Part shown: in pieces, positions 26,750 to 35,421 of the stretch
How the letters are laid out: each line of letters starts with the position of its first letter
Numbering within the stretch: the stretch's first letter is position 1
Source: a candidate division WOR-3 bacterium
GTDB taxonomy: Bacteria > SDB-A
DNA length: 64,000 bases
Direction of reading: 5' to 3'
Assembly: GCA_016934535.1 (NCBI GenBank)
Contig: JAFGSQ010000037.1
Coordinates: forward strand, 8,654 to 72,653
Notes under the pieces: generated by a model
Database searches by the model: none
Told to the model about the DNA's origin: nothing
The model's input: the letters and a program-made list of their open reading frames with translations, nothing else
Made by a program: the position numbers and the translations under genes

Positions 26750-28821
26750 TGAATTTTAAAAAACCGCCTGAAAAAATCCATTATTATCTCTTTTTATACG
26801 CTCTTATGTTTTTGTCGCTTTTTTTTTCCTCGAACGGTACTTTTTACGACCTCGGCATGAGAGTTTTCAACAGGATCGGGATTGTTCTTCTTTTGATTGT
26901 CTGCTCCGGATTCATAATAATGCTATTTGTCAGGACTCAAAAGAACTTTTTTAAGGCGATTACATTTCACGGCATCGCCACTCTTGTTTCAACTTTTGTT
27001 ATGCTCGTTCAGCTTTCCGGAGGAGTACTCTGGGGTTTTTATTTTCCTTTGATGGTTCTCATTTCGTTCCGTTCGGAAAAGAAAAAAGCTTTGGCAGGTT
27101 TCTCGGTAATAGCTTTTGCCGAAATATCTTCGTCTGTGTTTTCAAATTCCGGCAACAACTTCGGACAAGATTACAATCCTCTTTCCCTTAGGCTCATTCA
27201 GTTGGTGTGTCTTTTCGCAACTGTCGAACTTTTTCACAGGATTTTCGTTTTCAGAAAACCTTCTGTCAGGCAAAGAGAGGCTGAATCTGCTTTCCTGCCT
27301 CCGCTTGAAAGAATAATTCCGTCAAAAAAGATTATATCCCGCAATGTCTCCAACATTCTCGGAGTGATTTTCAGCAATCCGAATGTCCGAACGGTTGTTT
27401 TGCTGTTCATTGAGAACTCGATCGAAGGAACTGTTTTTAAAATTTTTGATTTCAGGTCTTCGGCTGCGGATTTCATCGATGCTTCAAAATACGTGAAATA
27501 TTCCGGCAGTCTTCTTTCAATTGCGGCTCGAGAGCCGAAATATTTTTTGTCGCGCAATTTTACCGGAGCCGCTTTTAATCTGGGTTACTACACGGACGAT
27601 GTGGCGGTTAAATCCTTCTGCGCCTCTCCCGTCAGGATCGGCGAGGAAACGGTCGGTTTGCTTTGTGTAGACAGTGATGTTCAAGAAGCCTTTTCCGAAG
27701 AGACGGCTTTCGACGTTCACAGGTATTCCCTGATTCTTTCAGAAATCATTCAGATATCTTCTCACCTCGAAAAGAAAGAGATAGCTTCAACATTTCTTGA
27801 AATAATAAACGACCTGGCGGACAAATTCGTGCGTTCAATTTATTTCAAGGACGTCATAGAGATATTCACAGTCAAACTCAGGGAGACTTTCAATTATGAA
27901 GATTTCCTCATAGTCCTGGTCGATAAATACTCAGTCGTCACTCACACCAAATCCGGCAACAATATTTTTTTTTGCGACAGATTGGGAACCGATTTCTCGC
28001 TGAGCCCGAGATCGATAGCCAGGCTGGTCATAAAAAAGAACATCAGTTTGAATGAGACTAATTTTCAAAAAAACACTTCGGTTTCGAGATTCATCCTTCA
28101 CCCTGATGACGGCAGTGTCAACGTGATGTCCTTTTTGGCCGCTCCGGTGCCTTCGAAGGAAGAACCGTGCGGTGCAGTGTTTTTGATGAGTAATTATTTA
28201 AACAACTACGAAAAAAAGGATTCCGAACTTCTCGAAGTGTTCGCACGCCTTCTTGGAGCGGCGATTTCGAGAGCTAAATTGTACGAAGAGAAAGAAAGGC
28301 TTTCTCTCAAAGACGGCTTGACAGGGCTTTACAATCACAGGTATTTTCAGGAACTCCTGGACGAAGAGATTTCAAGATGCAGCAGAACCACTTCGTCGTT
28401 AAGTCTCCTGATCATGGATATTGATTTTTTCAAGAAAATCAACGACGCTTTCGGACACAGGACGGGAGACACGGTACTGACGGGAATATCTTCTTATCTC
28501 GCAAATTCAGTCAGGAAATTTGATTCAGTCGCCCGCTACGGAGGTGAAGAATTGACGGTGATACTTCCCGAATGCCCCTACAAGGAAGCGGTCATGATAT
28601 CTGAAAAGCTGAGACAAGGCATAGAGAGTCTCGAATGGCAGGATCAAAACGGAGTACCTTTCAAAGTGACGGTGTCAATAGGAGTCAGTTCATATCCTCT
28701 GAGGGCTCAGACAAAGGAAGATTTAATTGAAGACGCCGACGAGTCTTTATACTCCGCGAAAGAAGGCGGCCGGAATTCGACGGCTTACGCACAAAAGATA
28801 TACAATATAAACATAACTTAA
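26749..28821 (+). CDS. Membrane diguanylate cyclase with GAF-like sensor region
   Basis: 690 residues. About five hydrophobic helices over residues 10-165, then two GAF-like regions (about 185-340 and 355-510), then a GGDEF domain (about 525-688). The active-site motif is GGEEL (598-602), a functional variant, and the inhibitory I-site RxxD is present as RKFD (589-592), five residues before it. Predicted to synthesise cyclic di-GMP from GTP in response to an unknown signal and to be product-inhibited. ATG 26749 overlaps the dxs stop (TGATG), tying it to the isoprenoid operon. No EAL or HD-GYP protein is visible in the window. Confidence 0.9.
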   Translation: MNFKKPPEKIHYYLFLYALMFLSLFFSSNGTFYDLGMRVFNRIGIVLLLIVCSGFIIMLFVRTQKNFFKAITFHGIATLVSTFVMLVQLSGGVLWGFYFPLMVLISFRSEKKKALAGFSVIAFAEISSSVFSNSGNNFGQDYNPLSLRLIQLVCLFATVELFHRIFVFRKPSVRQREAESAFLPPLERIIPSKKIISRNVSNILGVIFSNPNVRTVVLLFIENSIEGTVFKIFDFRSSAADFIDASKYVKYSGSLLSIAAREPKYFLSRNFTGAAFNLGYYTDDVAVKSFCASPVRIGEETVGLLCVDSDVQEAFSEETAFDVHRYSLILSEIIQISSHLEKKEIASTFLEIINDLADKFVRSIYFKDVIEIFTVKLRETFNYEDFLIVLVDKYSVVTHTKSGNNIFFCDRLGTDFSLSPRSIARLVIKKNISLNETNFQKNTSVSRFILHPDDGSVNVMSFLAAPVPSKEEPCGAVFLMSNYLNNYEKKDSELLEVFARLLGAAISRAKLYEEKERLSLKDGLTGLYNHRYFQELLDEEISRCSRTTSSLSLLIMDIDFFKKINDAFGHRTGDTVLTGISSYLANSVRKFDSVARYGGEELTVILPECPYKEAVMISEKLRQGIESLEWQDQNGVPFKVTVSIGVSSYPLRAQTKEDLIEDADESLYSAKEGGRNSTAYAQKIYNINIT

Positions 28822-28833
28822 TGTGAGGTGAAA

Positions 28834-29514
28834 ATGAAAAAAATCTTTATCGGTCCTGTTTTTTTGCTGGTTTTTATTCTCGGCTTTGCCGCGGGATTCG
28901 TATTTTCCGCCGTCAGATTCAATTCCTCAAAAAACGTTGTCCCCATGAATGTCGGCAGCGCCCTGCCAGTCAAAGCTGAACAGGTTATTTCAGGCCTCAA
29001 GAGTTATTTGTCACAGTGGAAAGGAAGACTCGAGATATTGTCGCAAGGAGATTTACAAGACAGCCTTATAATAGTCTCTCTATATGATGTCGATCCGGTC
29101 AACGTGAAAGGACTAATGATTTCTGATTCATCTTCGAAGCGTTATTATCCGCCCGAAATCGAATTTGAGGCCGACAAAGGTGATTTTGGGTTCAATTTCA
29201 GCCTCGAACCATTCTACGTGGTTTACTCTTCGGAAAGGACGATCGCCGTTCTGTTGGATCAGAGTGTTCTCGAGAAGAGAGTCGCGCTTCAGGCGATGTC
29301 CAGCTCAGCGACGCCGTTTACAACTGTTTTGTTTTCCGGAGAAAAACAGGTCTTTTCCAGTGACGAAGCTTTTACCGCGCCATACGACACTTTGTATGCC
29401 TTTACAGACACAGGAAGCGTTTGGACTGACGGTACGATAGAAAAATACTGGAAAAAATTCCAGATTGAAAATGTCTTTCTGACAATAGTGATTCACTACG
29501 GAAAAGATTTGTAA
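28834..29514 (+). CDS. Membrane-anchored protein of unknown function
   Basis: 226 residues: one N-terminal hydrophobic helix (FIGPVFLLVFILGFAAGFVFSA) and a probably periplasmic domain of about 195 residues without cysteines or obvious catalytic motifs. The domain is beta-rich and mildly acidic. I do not recognise the family. Start ATG 28834 has GAGGTG just upstream. It lies 12 bases after the GGDEF gene and 2 bases before uridine phosphorylase, so it probably shares their transcript. Confidence 0.65.
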   Translation: MKKIFIGPVFLLVFILGFAAGFVFSAVRFNSSKNVVPMNVGSALPVKAEQVISGLKSYLSQWKGRLEILSQGDLQDSLIIVSLYDVDPVNVKGLMISDSSSKRYYPPEIEFEADKGDFGFNFSLEPFYVVYSSERTIAVLLDQSVLEKRVALQAMSSSATPFTTVLFSGEKQVFSSDEAFTAPYDTLYAFTDTGSVWTDGTIEKYWKKFQIENVFLTIVIHYGKDL

Positions 29515-29516
29515 AT

Positions 29517-30275
29517 ATGAAAGCTTATCACATAAAACTTTCCGAGAAAGATATCGGCGGTGTCAAGACGGCTCTTCTCCCCGGAGATCCCATGAGAGTC
29601 GAAAAAATCGCTTCTCTTGCCGGAAAAAATAATTTCAAAAAACTTACCAGCAACAGAGAATTCTTTAGTGCACTTTGCACGGTTCAGAATATTCCCATTC
29701 TCGTGATATCTACAGGAATCGGCTGTCCTTCATTGGCCATCGCCGTGGAAGAACTGGCCCATTTGGGAATTGAGAACTTCATTAGAGTAGGAACGACCGG
29801 AGCGATCCAGCCGGGCATACTTCCGGGGGACTTAATAGTAAGCACTGCGGCCGTGAGGCTCGATGGCACTTCAGGACACTACGCTCCGATGTCATATCCC
29901 GCTGTCGCTTCTTATGACATCGTCAACGCTCTTGTAAGATCGGCAAAAAAATTTAAAATCAGGCATCACATCGGAGTGACTGTAACGAGCGACACGTTTT
30001 ACCCGGGGCAGGAAAGATACGACACTTTTACCGGCCACATAATAAGAGATTACAGAGGCTCCATGGAGGAATGGAAAAAGCTGAAAGTTCTCAATTATGA
30101 AATGGAATCTTCAGCTCTGTTCGTTATGGCAAGCGTTTTCGGTTTAAAAAGCGGAACCGTCTGCGGAGTAATTGTAAACAGGTCGGAAAATGAGAAACCG
30201 GACGACTCTTTTATAGAAAAAGTCGAAAAAGAAACTGGAACTGTAGCGCTCGAAGCCGCCACAAAGTTAAAATAA
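29517..30275 (+). CDS. udp: Uridine phosphorylase-type nucleoside phosphorylase
   Basis: 252-residue member of the PNP/UDP family that splits nucleosides with phosphate to give ribose 1-phosphate and a base. Features: LLPGDPMRVEKIA (phosphate loop), RVGTTGAIQPGI, and NYEMESSALFVMAS (ribose-binding Met-Glu-Ser). The FYPGQERYDTF segment, with Gln/Arg for uracil, supports uridine over purine substrates. Last gene of the plus-strand run before the mreB promoter; no terminator hairpin was seen after its stop. Confidence 0.9.
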   Translation: MKAYHIKLSEKDIGGVKTALLPGDPMRVEKIASLAGKNNFKKLTSNREFFSALCTVQNIPILVISTGIGCPSLAIAVEELAHLGIENFIRVGTTGAIQPGILPGDLIVSTAAVRLDGTSGHYAPMSYPAVASYDIVNALVRSAKKFKIRHHIGVTVTSDTFYPGQERYDTFTGHIIRDYRGSMEEWKKLKVLNYEMESSALFVMASVFGLKSGTVCGVIVNRSENEKPDDSFIEKVEKETGTVALEAATKLK

Positions 30276-30276
30276 C

Positions 30277-30305
30277 TTGACATCAGGTCTCTTTAAGTAT
30301 ATATA
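30277..30305 (+). promoter_or_regulatory. Sigma-70-type promoter upstream of mreB
   Basis: TTGACA (30277-30282), 17-base spacer, TATATA (30300-30305). The predicted leader is about 50 bases, with GGAG at 30348-30351 before the mreB ATG. A second candidate with -10 TATACT (30333-30338) and -35 CTGTCA (18-base spacing) follows, so tandem promoters are possible. Confidence 0.65.
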
Positions 30306-30361
30306 AAACTGTCAATTAAGCCACTTTATAAGTATACTTGTAGGAACGGAGTGATGTATTT

Positions 30362-31417
30362 ATGGCTTTTCAGATAAATAGATTGAGAAAGACATTTTCG
30401 AGTATGATGTCCAATGATATGGCCATCGATCTTGGAACAGCCTCCACGCTGATTTATATAGAAGGCGAAGGAATCGTTTTAAATCAGCCTTCAGTCATAG
30501 CTTACCGTGTCAGTGATAAAAGTATTGTCGCCGTGGGAGACGAAGCAAAAAGGATGTACGGAAGAACCCCGGGCGGTCTTGAATCCGTGAGGCCGATGAA
30601 AGACGGTGTCATAGCCGATTTTTCTCTTGTAGAAGAAATGTTGAGGTATTTTATTCATCAACAGCAGAAAAAAGGACTCATGGGTCACCCGAGAGTTCTT
30701 GTCTCTGTCCCGACAGGTATAACTGCAGTTGAAAGCAGGGCAGTCAGGGATTCTGTCGAACACGCAGGAGCGAGAGAAGTCTTTCTCGTATACGAACCGA
30801 TAGCGGCCGCGATAGGAGTTGACATTGATGTCCTTTCTCCCAGCGCAAGCATGATCATAGATATTGGCGGCGGAACCACAGAAATAGCGGTTATAGCATT
30901 GTCCGGCCTTGTAGCGAAAGGGTCTGCGAGAGTTGGAGGAGACGAGGTAGACGAATATATACAAAGATGGCTCAAAAATAATTTTCATCTGGACATAGGC
31001 CTCAATACAGCAGAGGAGATAAAGAAAAAAATAGGATCAGCTTTTGTCCTCGACGAAGATAGAGAGATGGAAGTCAGGGGAATGAATTACGACACGGGAA
31101 TACCCAAAAGCATTAAACTCAGTTCGAGTGATGTCAGGGAAGCAATAAGAGAGCCTGTGAAAATGATAGTCGCTGCAGTACAGGAAACTCTGAAAAAAAC
31201 AAAACCGGAACTGAGTTCAGACATAGTTGACAAAGGCATACTCATGACCGGAGGGGGCTCCATGCTTTACGGCCTTTCCGCATTGATACAGGAAGAGATA
31301 AACATAAGGGTCAGGGTGGCTGACAACCCAATTGAATGCGTAGTCCGAGGAGCGGGAAAAATACTGGCGAACATGGACAAGTTTGAAAAAGTAATCAAAA
31401 AAGGCGACGAAGAATAG
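30362..31417 (+). CDS. mreB: Rod shape-determining protein MreB
   Basis: Actin-like ATPase that forms membrane-bound filaments guiding cell-wall elongation. 351 residues with all actin-fold phosphate loops: DLGTASTLIYIEGEGIVLNQ (phosphate 1), MIIDIGGGTTEIAVIALSG (phosphate 2) and TGGGSMLYGL (adenosine). The N-terminus MAFQINRLRKTF resembles a short amphipathic membrane-targeting helix. It is followed by mreC; mreD, PBP2 and RodA genes, often next in the cluster, are not here. Confidence 0.97.
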   Translation: MAFQINRLRKTFSSMMSNDMAIDLGTASTLIYIEGEGIVLNQPSVIAYRVSDKSIVAVGDEAKRMYGRTPGGLESVRPMKDGVIADFSLVEEMLRYFIHQQQKKGLMGHPRVLVSVPTGITAVESRAVRDSVEHAGAREVFLVYEPIAAAIGVDIDVLSPSASMIIDIGGGTTEIAVIALSGLVAKGSARVGGDEVDEYIQRWLKNNFHLDIGLNTAEEIKKKIGSAFVLDEDREMEVRGMNYDTGIPKSIKLSSSDVREAIREPVKMIVAAVQETLKKTKPELSSDIVDKGILMTGGGSMLYGLSALIQEEINIRVRVADNPIECVVRGAGKILANMDKFEKVIKKGDEE

Positions 31418-31464
31418 ACACTGAAACCCAGTCAAATCATAAGGTTGACACTTTCAGCCTTGTA

Positions 31465-32286
31465 TTGATCCTGGTTTTTTCCTTTTTTCTTATAATTCTG
31501 GACTTCCAGGCAAGACACGTCGTACTATCGGTTGTTTCTCCGAATCCGGTTACGAAAGTCATGAAAATAGCTGCAGCTTTCAGAGAATACAAGCATCTGA
31601 GAGAAGAAAATGAAAAATTAAGAAAACAGCTCGCTTACATGGTCCTCAACAGGATTACATATGAAGAGCTGATAAGAGAGAACGAGAATCTGAACAAACT
31701 CCTGGGTTTCAGGCAATACAGTTCTTTCAGACTAATACCGGCGGAGATAATTTCCCGGTCGGAGGATTATGCCAACTTTTCACTGACGATAGGAAAGGGG
31801 TACAGAGACGGCCTCTACAGAAATTCGGTTGTTATCGGTGTAAACGGCATTGTCGGAAAACTGATAAAAGTCATGTCGAACTATTCAATTGTCCAGACCT
31901 ATTACGATCTCAATTTCAGGATAAGTGCGATGGATCTCAGATCGAACCAGATAGGCATCGTCAGCTGGGACGGAAGAGGCAGAAACCTGACTTTTCAGGT
32001 CTCCGCGGATGTAGACATAGCCGAAGGAAGCAGAATAATATCTACGGGAATTGGAGGCATATATCCCAGGGGACTGGACATAGGAGTCGTCGGTCCCGGA
32101 CCCTACGACAGGAGTACATTGTTTTTAAAAGTTCCGGTCATACCCTCTCAGAGTCTTTCCGCGATGGACAATGTCTTTGTCATATCAGGAGACCTTATTG
32201 AAAGCGACAGCCTTGAAATGTCTGATTTTCAGGGTGAATTGATTTTCGAGATATCGGACTGGCGGCTGAAGTTCACCGTCGATTAA
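31465..32286 (+). CDS. mreC: Rod shape-determining protein MreC
   Basis: Membrane-anchored periplasmic scaffold of the elongasome. At least 273 residues: hydrophobic segment at the N-terminus (ILVFSFFLIILDF), coiled coil (about 40-75, EYKHLREENEKLRKQL), then the double beta-barrel MreC domain with the GKGYRDGLYRNSVVIG and GVVGPGPYDRSTL regions. The annotated TTG start (31465) has no Shine-Dalgarno and begins inside the membrane helix. The frame is open back to a stop at 31384-31386 with no ATG, GTG or TTG; an ATA at 31414 overlapping the mreB stop would give the expected hydrophilic head before the helix. The true start is therefore uncertain. Confidence 0.9.
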   Translation: MILVFSFFLIILDFQARHVVLSVVSPNPVTKVMKIAAAFREYKHLREENEKLRKQLAYMVLNRITYEELIRENENLNKLLGFRQYSSFRLIPAEIISRSEDYANFSLTIGKGYRDGLYRNSVVIGVNGIVGKLIKVMSNYSIVQTYYDLNFRISAMDLRSNQIGIVSWDGRGRNLTFQVSADVDIAEGSRIISTGIGGIYPRGLDIGVVGPGPYDRSTLFLKVPVIPSQSLSAMDNVFVISGDLIESDSLEMSDFQGELIFEISDWRLKFTVD

Positions 32287-32287
32287 T

Positions 32288-32875
32288 TCAGAATTTCCGG
32301 CAATCGTAAATTATACTCGTCCATTTTCCTCTTTCTTTAATTATCTCTTCTCTGCTGAAAATGAAATTGCTGTATTTCAACTTATTTTCAACTTTTGACG
32401 GAGAGTGATAAAAAGATTCGATTTTGAATTTTTTGTTGAAGACGTTGAGCGAAAGAGGTGTTTTTTGAGGTATAATGTTGAAAACGAAACGGCCGTTTTG
32501 TTTTAGTATCTCATAAACAGATGAAAATAATTCTTCCGGGTGTTCAATATGAACCATGAGGAACGATGCGACAGCCAGGTCAAAACAGGCGTCTTTAAAC
32601 GGGAGGCAGAGAGCGTCCGCGACCACCCGGAGATTTTTTGAACCGCTGTTTTTTTTAAGAATTTCTTTTGCCAGGTCCAGGCTTACTACAGTCAATGATC
32701 TTTTTTTCAACTCGGCGAATAATCTGCCGTCACCGGCGCCAATATCCAGTGTCAGAACCGATTTTTCAAGATGTTCGACGAATTCCGTTCTGTCGAACGA
32801 ATCGAGATAGGCGTGGTGCTTAAAGTATTTTTCGCTGTAAAAGTTGTACCCTGTTTTGGAATCCAGTGTTTTCAA
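32288..32875 (-). CDS. Class I SAM-dependent methyltransferase
   Basis: 195 residues with a standard Rossmann methyltransferase core: motif I LTLDIGAGDGRLF, acidic end of strand 2 VVSLDLAKEIL, motif II-like RVVADALCLPFKDACFD, then LKQNGRFVFNII. It resembles Methyltransf_11 proteins; the substrate cannot be deduced. The start is the TTG at 32875-32873, which overlaps the upstream stop as TTGA; the longer open frame upstream to 33199 reads low-complexity basic sequence antiparallel in frame to a better gene and is discarded. The 3' end is 1 base from the convergent mreC stop. Confidence 0.82.
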   Translation of the reverse strand: MKTLDSKTGYNFYSEKYFKHHAYLDSFDRTEFVEHLEKSVLTLDIGAGDGRLFAELKKRSLTVVSLDLAKEILKKNSGSKNLRVVADALCLPFKDACFDLAVASFLMVHIEHPEELFSSVYEILKQNGRFVFNIIPQKTPLSLNVFNKKFKIESFYHSPSKVENKLKYSNFIFSREEIIKERGKWTSIIYDCRKF

Positions 32876-33654
32876 CGCGTCCAGGAAATTATGTATGTTC
32901 CGGTGAGGATCTCGCTTTTCAGTTTCAAAGAGGCGAGAGGGGGAAATCCCATTGAATCCGATATTTTTTCGAGAAGTGGATGATAATGAGCGGGAAGGCG
33001 TCTCAGGTTGTATGGTAGCTTGATTTTCTCGACACATCGCAGTACGGATTGAAGGGTTTTTAAAGCCAAAGAAGGGTCTTCTTTCAGTCTGGAAAGTTTT
33101 TTTATGTCGATTCTGTCTTTTACAATTATTTTTTCTATGGAATATTCGTTTTTTTTCAGCATCAGGGTCTGCACGGCGCCCATTTTGTTTTTCGTGCATG
33201 ACACGTCAAAAAAAACTGCAAGGTCGGGATATTCTGAAAGAGTGTAATATTCTCGGAAATTATTTTTTAGCCAGTGAGATCTTTCGGGAAAGAACCCGAA
33301 TGTTTTCACGGAAGGGCTCACAAGGTTTTTCAGCTCGGGAGTGATGTCTTCCATGTCGAACAGACGGCTACATCCACCCGAAGGTGTTTTTTCTTTTTCG
33401 AGCATTTTTCTTAACGGATCATCAGGTGAGAGAAGCGGCAGTACAGAGTTTTTTAAAAAAAGGACCAAGTCGGGATTTTTAGTTATCGAGTTTTTTGATG
33501 TGACATCAATATTTTCTTCTCTGACCTTTAAACGGGAAGCTTTTTCATTGAGCGGAAGTTTCCTTGTGAGGAATTTTTCTTGTTCGTTCTCAAAATACCA
33601 CGCAACGGGTTCCAGAAACGGGTATTTTGCGGTTAAAGTTCCGACGGATTTCAC
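32872..33654 (-). CDS. Conserved-looking protein of unknown function
   Basis: 260 residues, no signal peptide or membrane helix; two cysteines near the middle. The sequence has well-formed amphipathic helices (e.g. SLALKTLQSVLRCVEKIKLPYNLRRLPAHYHPLLEKI) and no motif I recognise. It starts at GTG 33654 with no Shine-Dalgarno. A TTAACA-17-TATATT promoter upstream would start transcription at that GTG. Its stop overlaps the TTG start of the methyltransferase, so the two are translationally coupled and may act together. Confidence 0.65.
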   Translation of the reverse strand: MKSVGTLTAKYPFLEPVAWYFENEQEKFLTRKLPLNEKASRLKVREENIDVTSKNSITKNPDLVLFLKNSVLPLLSPDDPLRKMLEKEKTPSGGCSRLFDMEDITPELKNLVSPSVKTFGFFPERSHWLKNNFREYYTLSEYPDLAVFFDVSCTKNKMGAVQTLMLKKNEYSIEKIIVKDRIDIKKLSRLKEDPSLALKTLQSVLRCVEKIKLPYNLRRLPAHYHPLLEKISDSMGFPPLASLKLKSEILTGTYIISWTR

Positions 33655-33660
33655 CAGATA

Positions 33661-33689
33661 AATATATCAGATACGGAAATAAATGTTAA
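33661..33689 (-). promoter_or_regulatory. Promoter for the unknown protein/methyltransferase pair (leaderless geometry)
   Basis: On the minus strand: TTAACA (33689-33684), 17-base spacer, TATATT (33666-33661), then six bases to the GTG at 33654, which is 7 bases downstream of the -10 box. The -35 lies inside an 18-base palindrome. Confidence 0.5.
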
Positions 33690-33696
33690 CATTTAT
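33679..33696. repeat. 18-base perfect palindrome between divergent genes
   Basis: ATAAATGTTAACATTTAT reads the same on both strands. It covers the -35 box of the minus-strand promoter and lies 40 bases before the recJ ATG, so it is placed like a dimeric regulator's operator. A chance AT-rich palindrome of this length is possible but unlikely at this position. Confidence 0.5.
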
Positions 33697-33735
33697 GATG
33701 TTGACTTTGAAGTTCATATATTGCACTCTTTCCTT

Positions 33736-35421
33736 ATGAAAGGTAAAATCTACAGGTGGATCTTTCCCCCTGACGTCTCCGCCACTCAAGCGACCGGGAT
33801 ATCCAGTAAATTCAATGTTCATTCTGTCGTCGCGAAACTGCTTTTGCAGAAATCACTGAGCGAAGAGGATTTTGACAAATTTCTCAACCCCGATTACAAA
33901 AACATTTCTTCGCCTTTTGTTTTCGGCAGTATGGAAAAGGCTGTAGACAGAGTACAAAAAGCAGTTCGAAAAGGCGAGAGGATTATAGTGTACGGAGATT
34001 ACGACGCCGATGGTGTTTGCGCAACTGCAATGCTGACTAAAGTTTTGAATTCAGCCGGAGCGACCGCTATTCCATTCATACCCAACAGGCTCGAAGAAGG
34101 ATACGGACTCTGCATTGACAACATAAAAAAAATGGACGAATTTTCGCTCATCATAACTGTTGATAACGGCGTGCGTTCGGTCGCAGAAGTTGAATTCATC
34201 AACGGGCAGGGAAAGGAAATTATAATCACCGATCATCATCCTCCTGGGCCAGACCTTCCGCGAGCTCTCGCAATCGTCAATCCTCATCTTGAAAACGAAA
34301 TTACCCCGTTCGCCGGATGCGGAGTCGCTTTTCAATTGATAAGAGCGCTTGACGAAAAATTGGGTGACGTCGAACCCGAACAATTCCTTGACATCACTGC
34401 CATAGGAACTTACGCAGACATCGTTCCGCTTTCGGGAGACAACAGGATTATTGTCAGAGAAGGTTTGAAAAAAATAGCCGGTCAAAACCACGCCGGTATC
34501 ACCTCGCTTCTGCAAATAGCCGGAAGAAAACCCGAAGAGGCCGACGAGTACGATCTCGGGTTCGTTCTCGGTCCGAGGCTTAATTCAGCAGGAAGGAAAG
34601 GAGACGCGAGTGCGGCTCTCGAGATTCTTTCGATTTCAGAAGATTTCAAGGCGGCGTCCATGTTCGCCAGAGAACTCGAATCGTACAACGATTGGCGAAG
34701 AAATGAAATGGAAAGGATAGAGAACGAAGCTCAGGAGATGATAACGAAAACGGAATCTCTTCCTCCGGCGATAATTCTCGAAAACAGCAACTGGCACCTC
34801 GGCATATTGGGACTCGGAGCTTCGAGACTGAGCGAAAATTTCAACAAACCCGCCATACTGCTGAAAAAAAACGGCGACATTCTCAAAGGTTCCGGAAGGA
34901 GCCCAGGCAAACAATTCGACATGATTAAGAACCTCGAGAAATGCTCGGAATTTCTTGAAACTTTCGGGGGGCATTCACAGGCGGTGGGAGTGACAATAAA
35001 AAGTGAGAATTTTGAAGTTTTCAGAGAACGCTTCTTTTCTCTGGTTTCAATCCAAAACGACGGATCAACTCCGGAAAAAACAATAGAAGTTTCCGGTGAG
35101 CACACACCTGCTTTTGACGATTTTCGCCTCTTTAATGACGTCTCAAGACTTTCTCCTTTCGGTTATTGCAACGATAAACCTTTGTTCCTTGCCAGAGACG
35201 TGGCTTTTGCAGATGTTAAAGTTGTAGGCTCAAAGCATCTAAAAATGCTCCTCGTAACAAAAAGAGGCAAAATAGATTCCATAGGATTCGGCCTAGGACA
35301 CCTGGCGGACGAAGTCAGGGGCAAGTGCGGAGATGTAATATACAGTCTCAGCCTCAACGTTTTTAACGGAAGGAAAAAAATTCAGGCAAACATCAAGGAT
35401 CTCAGGACAGGGGAAGGATGA
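33736..35421 (+). CDS. recJ: Single-stranded-DNA-specific exonuclease RecJ
   Basis: DHH-family 5'-3' exonuclease of recombinational repair. 561 residues with motif I VYGDYDADGVCATAML, motif III IITDHHPPG, GCGVAFQLIRAL, and the DHHA1 region LGILGLGASRLSENFNKPAI with GSGRSPG. The OB domain at the C-terminus ends QANIKDLR. ATG 33736 was chosen; an in-frame TTG at 33721 is possible. Neither has a Shine-Dalgarno. It overlaps the next gene as ATGA. Confidence 0.95.
   Translation: MKGKIYRWIFPPDVSATQATGISSKFNVHSVVAKLLLQKSLSEEDFDKFLNPDYKNISSPFVFGSMEKAVDRVQKAVRKGERIIVYGDYDADGVCATAMLTKVLNSAGATAIPFIPNRLEEGYGLCIDNIKKMDEFSLIITVDNGVRSVAEVEFINGQGKEIIITDHHPPGPDLPRALAIVNPHLENEITPFAGCGVAFQLIRALDEKLGDVEPEQFLDITAIGTYADIVPLSGDNRIIVREGLKKIAGQNHAGITSLLQIAGRKPEEADEYDLGFVLGPRLNSAGRKGDASAALEILSISEDFKAASMFARELESYNDWRRNEMERIENEAQEMITKTESLPPAIILENSNWHLGILGLGASRLSENFNKPAILLKKNGDILKGSGRSPGKQFDMIKNLEKCSEFLETFGGHSQAVGVTIKSENFEVFRERFFSLVSIQNDGSTPEKTIEVSGEHTPAFDDFRLFNDVSRLSPFGYCNDKPLFLARDVAFADVKVVGSKHLKMLLVTKRGKIDSIGFGLGHLADEVRGKCGDVIYSLSLNVFNGRKKIQANIKDLRTGEG

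Noticed and set aside
32876-33199. Long N-terminal extension of the methyltransferase on the minus strand
   Set aside because: It overlaps the better gene at 32872-33654 in another frame and reads basic low-complexity sequence; the TTGA start at 32875 fits the operon pattern.
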